Below, piece after piece: positions 15,988 through 23,873 of a stretch of 64,000 nt of DNA. Under the pieces are notes generated by a model that had not been told where the DNA came from, searched no databases, and saw only the letters and a list, made by a program, of their open reading frames with translations. The stretch spans positions 16,641 through 80,640 of the forward strand of contig NZ_PYMA01000023.1 of NCBI RefSeq assembly GCF_003026495.1, read 5' to 3'. The DNA is from Photobacterium sanctipauli. GTDB taxonomy: Bacteria > Pseudomonadota > Gammaproteobacteria > Enterobacterales > Vibrionaceae. Each line of letters begins with the position of its first letter. Positions within the stretch are counted from its first letter, which is position 1. The translations under genes and the position numbers were made by a program.

Positions 15988-16434
15988 ATGAGCCATATCA
16001 CCCTTATTACAGGCAGCACCCTTGGTGGTGCCGAATACGTTGCCGACCACCTCGCCGACCTGCTAGAGCAAGACGGCCACAGCACCAGCATCGAAAACCA
16101 AGCCGAACTCAGCCAACTGGACCAACAAAGTGTTTGGCTGGTGGTCTGCTCAACCCATGGCGCAGGCGAATACCCGGATAACTTCCTGCCTTTTGTCAGC
16201 CAGCTGGCAGAGCAAAAGCCCGACTTGAGCAAGATGAAATACGGCATTGTCGGATTGGGCGATAGCAGCTACGACACTTTCTGTGCCGCTGCCAAAAACA
16301 TTGATCAACTACTGTCTGAGCTGGGTGCCGAGCGCATTGGCGATCGCTTGGATATCGATGTTTCGCAGGATCCAGTCCCTGAAGATCCGGCTGAAGCATG
16401 GCTGGAAACATGGAAAACCCACCTCTGTGGATAA
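15988..16434 (+). CDS. mioC: Flavodoxin-like protein MioC
   Basis: A 148-residue FMN-binding protein. The flavodoxin phosphate loop is GSTLGGAEYVAD near residue 7, and the later FMN-contacting segments are STHGAGEYPDN near 52 and GLGDSSYDTFC near 85. MioC has been linked to electron transfer, for example to biotin synthase, and its transcription runs toward oriC. The start is the ATG at 15988 (MSHITLITGST), where the family begins; an upstream in-frame GTG lies inside a DnaA box. The TAA stop is itself part of a DnaA box. Confidence 0.93.
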   Translation: MSHITLITGSTLGGAEYVADHLADLLEQDGHSTSIENQAELSQLDQQSVWLVVCSTHGAGEYPDNFLPFVSQLAEQKPDLSKMKYGIVGLGDSSYDTFCAAAKNIDQLLSELGAERIGDRLDIDVSQDPVPEDPAEAWLETWKTHLCG

Positions 16435-16809
16435 AAATCAGCCTAAAATTACTCCAAAAAAGTAGTAATTTTAAACTTTTTTCTGTGGATAACTATAGAT
16501 CTAAACGGTGATCAAACCATAGTTATCCATTTAATAACTTTATAGCTCCCTCCCCCCTGTTGATAAGTGTACATTTTGATCCCAGCTAATCCTTGCGAAG
16601 ATCCATGCTACTCCACAACAAATGATCGTCTCTAACATCATGATCATTAGGATCAAATATCACTTATCCACACGATCGGGCGATCTATATAATAGATCTA
16701 ACAGAAGATCTCTTTAAAAGATCTTATATATATTTAAAGAGCTCATTTCTCATGATCAAATGATCTTCAGGAAAGATTCTCTCTTTTCAAGAAACGCGAT
16801 AGAATGATC
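16426..16809. other. Chromosomal replication origin oriC
   Basis: This fills the 428-bp gene-free stretch between mioC and mnmG. DnaA boxes are TGTGGATAA (16426-16434, over the mioC stop), TGTGGATAA (16484-16492, R4 position), TTATCCATT (16523-16531, R3), TGTTGATAA (16558-16566, R2) and TTATCCACA (16664-16672, R1). Next to R1 on the mnmG side three AT-rich 13-mers each end in GATC (16686-16698, 16698-16710, 16711-16723), corresponding to the L/M/R unwinding repeats of E. coli, followed by TA-rich sequence to 16740. Fifteen GATC sites occur between 16498 and 16809. A possible mnmG -10, TAGAAT, is at 16800-16805. IHF and Fis sites were not identified with confidence. Confidence 0.95.
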
Positions 16810-16862
16810 CACCTTTGCTCAAAGATAACCCACTGGCAATTTTGAATACCCGAGGTAGTTTC

Positions 16863-18752
16863 ATGTTTTACCAGGACAATTTTGATGTCATCGTAGTTGG
16901 TGGCGGTCATGCAGGTACAGAGGCCGCATTGGCTGCAGCCCGTATGGGACAAAAAACCCTATTGCTGACGCACAACATCGATACGTTGGGACAGATGTCA
17001 TGTAACCCAGCGATCGGCGGGATCGGGAAAGGACACCTGGTTAAAGAAGTTGATGCCCTGGGTGGCTTAATGGCCCAGGCAACGGATAAGGGCGGGATCC
17101 AATTCCGTACTTTGAATGCCTCGAAAGGCCCGGCAGTGCGTGCCACGCGTGCTCAGGCAGATCGCGCCTTGTACAAGGCTGCGGTGCGTGAGAAGTTGGA
17201 AAACCAACCAAACCTGATGCTATTCCAGCAATCCGTTGATGACTTGATCGTCGAAAACGACCGCGCGGTTGGCGTGGTGACGGAGATGGGGCTGAAGTTC
17301 CGCGGTAAGACCGTGGTACTAACGGTTGGTACCTTCCTCGGCGGCAAGATCCACATTGGCTTGGAAAACTACAGCGGCGGCCGTGCCGGTGATCCACCAT
17401 CGATCGCCCTGGCTTCTCGCCTGCGCGAATTGCCTTTGCGTGTTGATCGCCTAAAAACCGGCACGCCACCGCGTATCGATGCCCGCACGGTTGATTTCAG
17501 CCAGCTGCAGGTCCAGCATGGCGACAACCCGACACCGCTGTTTTCGTTCATGGGCAAGCCATCGGATCATCCGCGCCAGATCCCGTGCTTTATCACCCAC
17601 ACCAACGAGAAAACCCATGATGTGATCCGCAATAACCTGGATCGCAGCCCAATGTACTCCGGTGTGATCGAGGGGATCGGCCCAAGGTACTGTCCGTCGA
17701 TCGAAGACAAGGTGATGCGCTTTGCCGATAAGGACAGCCACCAGATCTTTATCGAGCCGGAAGGACTGACAACTCACGAGCTCTACCCTAACGGTATCTC
17801 CACCAGCCTGCCGTTTGACGTGCAGATGCAAATTGTCCGTTCGATGAAAGGCTTCGAAAGCGCGGCGATTGTCCGCCCGGGTTACGCTATCGAATATGAT
17901 TTCTTCGATCCGCGCGATTTGAAGCAGACGTTTGAAACCAAGTTTATTGGCGGCTTGTTCTTTGCCGGCCAGATCAACGGTACCACCGGCTACGAGGAAG
18001 CCGCGGCCCAAGGTTTGCTTGCCGGGATGAACGCTGCGCTGCAAGCGCAAGACAAGGAAGGCTGGAGCCCACGCCGTGATCAAGCCTACATGGGCGTGTT
18101 GATCGACGACCTGTCAACGATGGGCACCAAGGAGCCGTACCGCATGTTTACATCCCGTGCGGAATACCGTTTGTTGCTTCGCGAAGACAATGCTGACTTA
18201 CGTTTGACCGAAATCGGTCGCGAATTTGGTTTAGTGGATGATGAACGTTGGACTCGCTTCAACCAAAAAATGGAAAACATGGAGCAAGAGCGCCAGCGCC
18301 TGAAAGGGATTTGGGTTACACCAAATTCAGAGCAGGTGGCCGACGTGAACGCGATACTCAAGACCCCGGTTGCCCGTGAGGCCAGCGGCGAAGATTTATT
18401 GCGCCGCCCGGAAGTGAGCTACGAGCAACTGACCAATATTGATATGTTCGGTCCTGCCCACGAAGATGCGCAGGCTAGCGAGCAGGTTGAAATCCAGGTG
18501 AAATACCAGGGTTATATCGACCGCCAGAAAGACGAAGTGGAGAAATCACTGCGTCATGAAAACACCAAGTTGCCATTCGATTTGGAATATAGCCTGGTTA
18601 AGGGGCTGTCCAACGAGGTGATCAGCAAACTTAATGATGCCAAGCCTGAGACCATCGGCATGGCATCGCGTATTTCGGGTATTACCCCGGCGGCGATTTC
18701 ATTGCTGCTGGTCTACCTGAAGAAACACGGCATGCTGAAGAAAGGCGAATAG
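16863..18752 (+). CDS. mnmG: tRNA uridine-5-carboxymethylaminomethyl synthesis enzyme MnmG
   Basis: A 629-residue FAD enzyme, the E. coli length, partner of MnmE in wobble-uridine modification. The FAD-binding motif is VVGGGHAGTEAALAAARMG near residue 11. Family blocks SCNPAIGGIGKGHLVKEVDALGG near 47 and LKTGTPPRID near 198 are present, and a helical C-terminal domain binds MnmE and tRNA. The start is ATG 16863 (MFYQDNFDVIVVGGG), preceded by GAGGTAG. It is the first gene of the mnmG-rsmG-parA-parB group. Its transcription next to oriC is known to influence initiation in E. coli. Confidence 0.97.
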   Translation: MFYQDNFDVIVVGGGHAGTEAALAAARMGQKTLLLTHNIDTLGQMSCNPAIGGIGKGHLVKEVDALGGLMAQATDKGGIQFRTLNASKGPAVRATRAQADRALYKAAVREKLENQPNLMLFQQSVDDLIVENDRAVGVVTEMGLKFRGKTVVLTVGTFLGGKIHIGLENYSGGRAGDPPSIALASRLRELPLRVDRLKTGTPPRIDARTVDFSQLQVQHGDNPTPLFSFMGKPSDHPRQIPCFITHTNEKTHDVIRNNLDRSPMYSGVIEGIGPRYCPSIEDKVMRFADKDSHQIFIEPEGLTTHELYPNGISTSLPFDVQMQIVRSMKGFESAAIVRPGYAIEYDFFDPRDLKQTFETKFIGGLFFAGQINGTTGYEEAAAQGLLAGMNAALQAQDKEGWSPRRDQAYMGVLIDDLSTMGTKEPYRMFTSRAEYRLLLREDNADLRLTEIGREFGLVDDERWTRFNQKMENMEQERQRLKGIWVTPNSEQVADVNAILKTPVAREASGEDLLRRPEVSYEQLTNIDMFGPAHEDAQASEQVEIQVKYQGYIDRQKDEVEKSLRHENTKLPFDLEYSLVKGLSNEVISKLNDAKPETIGMASRISGITPAAISLLLVYLKKHGMLKKGE

Positions 18753-18761
18753 GAGCTACCA

Positions 18762-19382
18762 GTGAAACAACGTTTAATTCAGCTGATCGCACAAACCGAG
18801 CTAACGGTTACCGAGCAACAAGTCGACCAGCTGGTTGGCTACGTTGCCATGCTAGATAAGTGGAACAAAGCCTATAACCTGACATCGGTTCGCGATCCGA
18901 ACGAGATGTTAGTGAAACATATCATGGATAGTATTATGGTAAGCCCTCACCTTGTGGGTGAGCGCTTTATCGATGTTGGCACAGGCCCCGGCCTGCCGGG
19001 GATCCCGTTGGCGATCATGAACCCGGATAAGGCGTTTACCCTGCTCGACAGCTTGGGCAAGCGGATCCGCTTTATCCGCCAGGTGATCCACGAACTGAAG
19101 ATCACCAATGTGACGCCAGTTCAGAGCCGGGTTGAGGAGTTCCAACCTGAGATAGGTTTTGACGTGGTGCTAAGCCGCGCGTTTGCCTCGATGAGTGATA
19201 TGGTATCTTGGTGCCATCACTTGCCGGCGCAGGAAGGTCACTTCCTGGCGCTGAAGGGGCAATTCAATCAACAGGAAGTGGCAGAATTACCGGAATGGTG
19301 TTCTGTGACAGAGGTCAAATCTTTGCAAGTTCCAGAGTTGGATGGCGAGCGCCATCTAGTAACCTTGGTGGCAAAGGGTTAA
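18762..19382 (+). CDS. rsmG: 16S rRNA (guanine-527-N7)-methyltransferase
   Basis: A 206-residue SAM-dependent methyltransferase (formerly GidB) that methylates G527 of 16S rRNA in the small subunit. The SAM motif is DVGTGPGLPGIPLAI near residue 68. The family motif KWNKAYNLTSVRD near 32 and SRAFASMSDMV near 130 are also seen. The start is GTG at 18762 with AGGAG six bases upstream. It lies 9 bases after mnmG and is clearly co-transcribed. Loss of RsmG gives low-level streptomycin resistance in other bacteria; the sequence here looks intact. Confidence 0.97.
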   Translation: MKQRLIQLIAQTELTVTEQQVDQLVGYVAMLDKWNKAYNLTSVRDPNEMLVKHIMDSIMVSPHLVGERFIDVGTGPGLPGIPLAIMNPDKAFTLLDSLGKRIRFIRQVIHELKITNVTPVQSRVEEFQPEIGFDVVLSRAFASMSDMVSWCHHLPAQEGHFLALKGQFNQQEVAELPEWCSVTEVKSLQVPELDGERHLVTLVAKG

Positions 19383-19398
19383 TGGATGAGGTTTTTTT

Positions 19399-20193
19399 GT
19401 GGGAAGAGTCATAGCAGTAGCCAACCAGAAGGGAGGCGTGGGTAAAACCACAACGTGTGTTAACTTGGCGGCCTCGTTGGCGGCGACGCAGCGGCGGGTA
19501 TTGGTCATTGACCTTGACCCGCAAGGGAACGCCACCATGGCGAGTGGGGTCGATAAATACCAAGTTGATGCAACGGCTTATGATCTTCTTGTCGAAGAAA
19601 CCCCGTTCAATGATGTGGCTATCACCGATACCACCGGCGGCTATCATTTGGTCGCCGCCAACGGTGACGTGACAGCGGCAGAAATCAAATTGATGGAAGT
19701 CTTCGCCCGCGAGGTGCGCTTACGTAACGCCTTAGAGGTAGTTCGTGATAACTATGATTTCATCTTTATTGATTGTCCTCCTGCCTTAAACCTTCTTACA
19801 ATCAATGCCATGACTGCAGCAGATTCAGTACTGGTGCCGATGCAGTGCGAATACTTCGCGCTGGAGGGGCTCACGGCATTGATGGATACCATCAGCAAAC
19901 TGACCGCTGTCGTCAACAGCGACCTGAAAATCGAAGGCCTGCTGCGGACCATGTACGATCCGCGCAACCGCCTGGCGAATGAAGTGTCGCAACAGCTCAA
20001 GAAGCACTTTGGCGACAAGGTTTATCGTACCGTGATCCCGCGTAATGTCCGCTTGGCCGAAGCGCCGAGCCATGGCCGCCCTGCAATGTATTACGACAAA
20101 TACTCCAGTGGTGCCAAAGCCTACCTCGCTTTGGCGGGTGAAATCATTCGTCGTGACGAGCTGGCGCAGAATGCCGGCACGGTCGATGCGTAA
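19399..20193 (+). CDS. parA: Chromosome partitioning ATPase ParA
   Basis: A 264-residue deviant-Walker ATPase (ParA/Soj, chromosomal type without an N-terminal HTH). The P-loop is KGGVGKTT (residues 11-18), with the DLDPQGNATMASG segment near 39 and the FIDCPPALNLLT Walker B region near 123. ParA binds nucleoid DNA non-specifically as an ATP dimer and moves ParB-parS complexes. The start is GTG 19399 with GAGG about seven bases upstream. It is followed after 9 bases by parB. Together with the parS cluster at 0.9-6.3 kb it forms the chromosome-1 segregation system. Confidence 0.97.
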   Translation: MGRVIAVANQKGGVGKTTTCVNLAASLAATQRRVLVIDLDPQGNATMASGVDKYQVDATAYDLLVEETPFNDVAITDTTGGYHLVAANGDVTAAEIKLMEVFAREVRLRNALEVVRDNYDFIFIDCPPALNLLTINAMTAADSVLVPMQCEYFALEGLTALMDTISKLTAVVNSDLKIEGLLRTMYDPRNRLANEVSQQLKKHFGDKVYRTVIPRNVRLAEAPSHGRPAMYYDKYSSGAKAYLALAGEIIRRDELAQNAGTVDA

Positions 20194-20202
20194 GGGCTAA
20201 CC

Positions 20203-21096
20203 ATGAACATGAATAAGCGAGGCCTGGGTAAGGGCCTTGATGCGCTGCTGGCAACCAGCTCGGTGGCGCAGGTAAAGCAACAAAAAGCAGAGCAGGCACA
20301 GTCGCTGTCTGCAGACGGCACCCTAAAAGAGTTGGCAACCAACCAATTGCAGCCTGGCCGCTACCAGCCGCGCAAGGTAATGTCGGACGAAGCATTGTCC
20401 GAGTTGGCTGAGTCCATCCGTGCCCAAGGGGTGATCCAACCGATTGTGGTGCGCGAAATTGCCCCGCAACAATATGAAATAATTGCCGGGGAGAGGCGCT
20501 GGCGTGCTTCGCGTCAAGCTGGGCTTCAGAAAGTCCCTTGTATTATCAAGGATGTTAATGACTGCTCGACAGTGGCCATTGCCCTTATCGAGAACATCCA
20601 GCGCGAAGATCTCAACGTGATTGAGGAAGCACAAGCGCTGGAGAAACTGCAAAGTGAGTTCTCACTCACCCACCAACAGGTGGCTGAGGCTGTCGGTAAG
20701 TCGCGCGCGGCTGTCTCCAACCTGCTCCGATTGAACCAATTGGAAGCGCCGGTGAAGCGGATGGTTGAGCAGAAGTTGCTGGATATGGGCCATGCCCGCG
20801 CATTGTTGGCCTTGCCGGCAGAGCAGCAGCTCGAAGCGGCACAAATTATTGTGGCCAAAATGTTAACGGTTCGTGATGCGGAGCGTTTGGTCAAGAAAAT
20901 GCTGGCACCTGAGCCAGAGCCAAAAAATGTGGCGGTGGACCCTCAGCTCGAGGCGGTAGAAAATCACCTTTCTGAGCGTTTTGGCACCCAGGTGGCGATC
21001 AATCAGCAGAAAAACGGTAAAGGAAAGATCGTAATCAGTTTTGACCAAGCCGACAAGCTGAAGCAACTTCTTGCAATGTTTGGTCACGAAATGTGA
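20203..21096 (+). CDS. parB: Chromosome partitioning protein ParB
   Basis: A 297-residue ParB/Spo0J. The N-terminal ParA-stimulating segment is basic (MNMNKRGLGKGLDALLA). The CTP-binding domain carries GERRWRASRQAGL near residue 96. The HTH domain LTHQQVAEAVGKSRAAVSNLLRL near 152 recognises parS. The C-terminal dimerisation domain starts near 235 after a short acidic-proline linker. ParB loads as a CTP-dependent clamp at parS and spreads. Five candidate target sites occur in this window. Confidence 0.97.
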   Translation: MNMNKRGLGKGLDALLATSSVAQVKQQKAEQAQSLSADGTLKELATNQLQPGRYQPRKVMSDEALSELAESIRAQGVIQPIVVREIAPQQYEIIAGERRWRASRQAGLQKVPCIIKDVNDCSTVAIALIENIQREDLNVIEEAQALEKLQSEFSLTHQQVAEAVGKSRAAVSNLLRLNQLEAPVKRMVEQKLLDMGHARALLALPAEQQLEAAQIIVAKMLTVRDAERLVKKMLAPEPEPKNVAVDPQLEAVENHLSERFGTQVAINQQKNGKGKIVISFDQADKLKQLLAMFGHEM

Positions 21097-21182
21097 CATA
21101 AAACGTGCATATTTTGTTGCAAAAATTACAATGACGTGATCAGGTTATTGTGTTGTAAAATATAACAGTTTTTTTTGCTGCG

Positions 21183-21216
21183 ATTAGATTGCATTCAATC
21201 TAATGAGCCGTATAAT
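21183..21216 (+). promoter_or_regulatory. Palindrome and -10 element before the atp operon
   Basis: In the 179-bp gap before atpI, ATTAGATTG (21183-21191) and CAATCTAAT (21196-21204) form a perfect 9-bp inverted repeat around CATT. TATAAT follows at 21211-21216. If TATAAT is the -10, the palindrome covers the -35 region, as an operator would. There is no T-run after the hairpin, so it is not an ordinary terminator for parB. Confidence 0.45.
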
Positions 21217-21275
21217 TTTCGGCAGTTTTCCCAGCACGTCGTATGTGCAGTGGAAAGGACTCGAGGAACGAATAC

Positions 21276-21665
21276 ATGGTATCGGCGCTAGTTAAGCCTG
21301 GCCGTCAATTGGCGAAAAGGTTACTTTTGCTACAATCTGGCGTCGTATTGACAACGGCAATCATGGCAGTGTTCGCTGTCAGTGTTGACTGGGGAATCTC
21401 GGCTTTGATCGGTGGCGGCATCTTTGTGATTGCCAACACTGTTTTCGCAGCCTGTGCCTTTTTATTCAGCGGTGCCCGCAAGGCGCGGCTGGTAATGGCA
21501 TCCTTCTATGGTGGCGAGGTATTAAAAATCCTTGTCACGGTCATTCTATTTGCCTTTGTTTACCTGTATGTCGAGGTGGAACTTGTTCCCCTCAAACTGA
21601 CCTATTTGCTGGCTCTTGGGATTAACATCTTTGGGCCGGTTTTATTCATTAACAACAACAAATAG
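21276..21665 (+). CDS. atpI: F1Fo ATP synthase subunit I
   Basis: A 129-residue membrane protein with four hydrophobic segments (about residues 18-35, 40-60, 75-95 and 100-120), the first gene of the ATP synthase operon. AtpI is non-essential and is thought to help assembly of the c-ring. The start is ATG 21276 (MVSALVKPGRQLAKR), preceded by GAGGAA; a longer frame upstream would add residues unlike the family. The final LGINIFGPVLFINNNK is typical of vibrio AtpI. It ends 8 bases before atpB. Confidence 0.9.
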   Translation: MVSALVKPGRQLAKRLLLLQSGVVLTTAIMAVFAVSVDWGISALIGGGIFVIANTVFAACAFLFSGARKARLVMASFYGGEVLKILVTVILFAFVYLYVEVELVPLKLTYLLALGINIFGPVLFINNNK

Positions 21666-21673
21666 GATGAGTT

Positions 21674-22462
21674 ATGGCTGCGCCAGGTGAAGCGCTAACG
21701 CCGTCAGGCTACATTACTCACCACCTGACAAACTTGTCAGTGGGTGATGGTGGCTTCTGGACGGTTCATATAGATAGCCTTGTATTCTCTGTCCTGACCG
21801 GTATGGCATTTTTATGGCTGTTCCGTTCGGTAGCGAAGAAGGCAACATCAGGAGTTCCAGGCAAGCTACAGTGTTTTGTGGAAATCATGGTTGAATTCGT
21901 TGACACCAACGTTAAGGATACCTTCCATGGTCGCAACCCGCTGATTGCACCTCTGGCTCTGACCATTTTCTGTTGGATTTTCTTGATGAATACGATGGAC
22001 CTTGTGCCTATCGATTTTCTACCGTATCCAGCGGAACATTGGTTAGGTATTCCTTATCTTAAGGTAGTACCAACTGCAGATGTTAACATCACCATGGCAA
22101 TGGCGTTGGGCGTATTCGCATTGATGATTTACTACAGCATCAAAGTGAAAGGCCTTGGCGGCTTTGCAAAAGAACTGGCTCTTCACCCGTTCAATCACCC
22201 GGTTATGATTCCGTTCAACCTGCTTCTTGAAGTTGTTTCGCTACTGGCGAAGCCGATTTCACTGGGTATGCGTCTGTTCGGTAACATGTTCGCAGGTGAG
22301 GTGGTGTTTATCCTAATCGCGGCATTGATGCCGTGGTGGGCACAATGGCTGGGCTCGGTACCGTGGGCAATTTTCCACATCCTAGTCATTACAATTCAAG
22401 CATTCGTGTTTATGATGTTGACTATTGTGTACCTGTCTCAGGCACATGAAGACAATCATTAA
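21674..22462 (+). CDS. atpB: F1Fo ATP synthase subunit a
   Basis: A 262-residue integral membrane subunit that forms the proton half-channels beside the c-ring. The essential arginine lies in SLGMRLFGNMFAGE (about residue 200). Five to six transmembrane helices are visible, and the last segment includes IQAFVFMMLTIVYL. The N-terminus (GYITHHLTNLSVGDGGFWTVHID) fits the gamma-proteobacterial family. Second in the operon; insertion needs YidC. Confidence 0.97.
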   Translation: MAAPGEALTPSGYITHHLTNLSVGDGGFWTVHIDSLVFSVLTGMAFLWLFRSVAKKATSGVPGKLQCFVEIMVEFVDTNVKDTFHGRNPLIAPLALTIFCWIFLMNTMDLVPIDFLPYPAEHWLGIPYLKVVPTADVNITMAMALGVFALMIYYSIKVKGLGGFAKELALHPFNHPVMIPFNLLLEVVSLLAKPISLGMRLFGNMFAGEVVFILIAALMPWWAQWLGSVPWAIFHILVITIQAFVFMMLTIVYLSQAHEDNH

Positions 22463-22529
22463 CGATTATTTGTAAATTATTCAATTTTTTACTGGCACTT
22501 TAGCCGACAACTATAAACTGGAGATAGTG

Positions 22530-22787
22530 ATGGAAACTTTACTAAGCTTTTCTGCAATTGCCGTGGGCATCATTGTAGGTCTTGCTGCACTGGGTACAGC
22601 GATCGGCTTCGCACTTCTAGGTGGTAAATTCCTAGAAGGTGCTGCGCGTCAGCCTGAAATGGCACCAATGCTTCAAGTTAAGATGTTCATCATTGCGGGT
22701 CTGCTTGATGCGGTTCCAATGATCGGTATCGTAATCGCTCTACTATTCACATTCGCAAACCCATTCGTTGGTCAGCTAGCTGGCTAA
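22530..22787 (+). CDS. atpE: F1Fo ATP synthase subunit c
   Basis: An 85-residue proteolipid of two transmembrane helices joined by the polar loop ARQPEM. The ion-binding carboxylate is Asp60 in GLLDAVPMIG. The surrounding residues are those of proton-type rings, not the Gln/Glu/Ser set of Na+-type rings, so the enzyme should be proton-coupled. The ATG at 22530 follows GGAGA and gives the family start METLLSFSAIAVG; a GTG codon directly before it is in frame but not needed. Confidence 0.97.
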   Translation: METLLSFSAIAVGIIVGLAALGTAIGFALLGGKFLEGAARQPEMAPMLQVKMFIIAGLLDAVPMIGIVIALLFTFANPFVGQLAG

Positions 22788-22836
22788 TCAATAAGAACGA
22801 ACGGACCCATAGCAACCCTTTTTAAGGAGATGCGTT

Positions 22837-23307
22837 GTGAATATGAATGCAACTTTGCTGGGTCAGGCAATTGCCTTCTTCATTTTTGTCGTGTTCTGCA
22901 TGAAATATGTATGGCCGCCAATCATGGAAGCGATTGAAGAACGTCAGAAGAAAATTGCTGACGGTTTAGCAGCCGCTGATCGCGCTGCTAAAGACCTGAA
23001 CCTAGCGCAGGCAAATGCTTCTGATCAGTTGAAAGAAGCAAAACGCACTGCAACCGAAATCGTTGAGCAAGCGAATAAGCGCAAAGCTCAAATCATCGAT
23101 GAAGCGAAGGCGGAAGCCCAAGCTGAGCGCGATAAAATTCTGTCCCAAGGTCTTGCTGAGATCGAAGCAGAACGTAACCGCGCTCGCGATGAACTAAGAA
23201 AGCAAGTTGCAACTCTGGCTGTGATTGGTGCTGAGAAAATCATTGAGCGTTCTATTGATAAGGATGCTCATGCGGATCTTCTTAACAAAGTCACTGCAGA
23301 ACTGTAA
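22837..23307 (+). CDS. atpF: F1Fo ATP synthase subunit b
   Basis: A 156-residue peripheral-stalk subunit. It has one N-terminal membrane helix (about 5-26), then a long charged helix rich in Ala, Glu, Lys and Arg (about 30-140) that dimerises as a right-handed coiled coil and ends at the delta-binding tail. It begins with GTG (MNMNATLLGQAIAF), as in E. coli. AAGGAG lies about 8 bases upstream. Confidence 0.97.
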   Translation: MNMNATLLGQAIAFFIFVVFCMKYVWPPIMEAIEERQKKIADGLAAADRAAKDLNLAQANASDQLKEAKRTATEIVEQANKRKAQIIDEAKAEAQAERDKILSQGLAEIEAERNRARDELRKQVATLAVIGAEKIIERSIDKDAHADLLNKVTAEL

Positions 23308-23323
23308 TTAAAGGGGCAAGCAC

Positions 23324-23857
23324 ATGTCTGATATGACTACTATCGCACGCCCCTACGCTAAAGCAGCTTTTGATCTTGCGGTTGAGAAAGGTGAGCTGGG
23401 CCAATGGTCTGAAATGCTCACCTTTGCTGCCGAGGTAGCGAATAACGAAACTGTGCAGGACATCCTGGATAGTGGTTACGCTGCCGACAAGCTGACCGAA
23501 GTATTTGTTTCGGTCTGCGGCGAGCAACTCAACGAGTTCGGCCAGAACCTGATCAAGGTAATGGCAGAGAACGGACGCTTGAAAGCCCTTCCTGCGGTAT
23601 GCGACGAGTTCCTGTTCCTGAAAAGTGAACACGAGAAGACTATCAACGCGGAAGTAACCTCAGCGGTTACCCTCGACGATAGCCAACTTGAAGCAATTAG
23701 CACGAAGCTGGAACAGCGTCTTGAGCGTAAGGTTAAGCTGAATTGCAGTGTAGACGAGACCCTGATTGCCGGGGTTGTAATTAGAGCTGGAGACTTAGTC
23801 ATCGATAACTCAGTACGCGGCAAACTAGACCGCCTGAGCGATACTTTGCAGTCTTGA
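23324..23857 (+). CDS. atpH: F1 ATP synthase subunit delta
   Basis: A 177-residue subunit that caps F1 and binds the stalk formed by subunit b. The helical N-terminal domain starts TIARPYAKAAFDLAVEKGE. The C-terminal part with LEQRLERKVKLNCSVDETLI and GVVIRAGDLVIDNSVRGKL is the conserved family block. It lies 16 bases after atpF and 16 before atpA. Confidence 0.97.
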   Translation: MSDMTTIARPYAKAAFDLAVEKGELGQWSEMLTFAAEVANNETVQDILDSGYAADKLTEVFVSVCGEQLNEFGQNLIKVMAENGRLKALPAVCDEFLFLKSEHEKTINAEVTSAVTLDDSQLEAISTKLEQRLERKVKLNCSVDETLIAGVVIRAGDLVIDNSVRGKLDRLSDTLQS

Positions 23858-23873
23858 TTTGGGGAATTGGAGC

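Noticed and set aside
18900..18920. GTGAAACA-containing sequence inside rsmG as a sixth parS
   Set aside because: Only the right half-site is present (ATGTTAGTGAAACA); the central CACGTG palindrome is missing.
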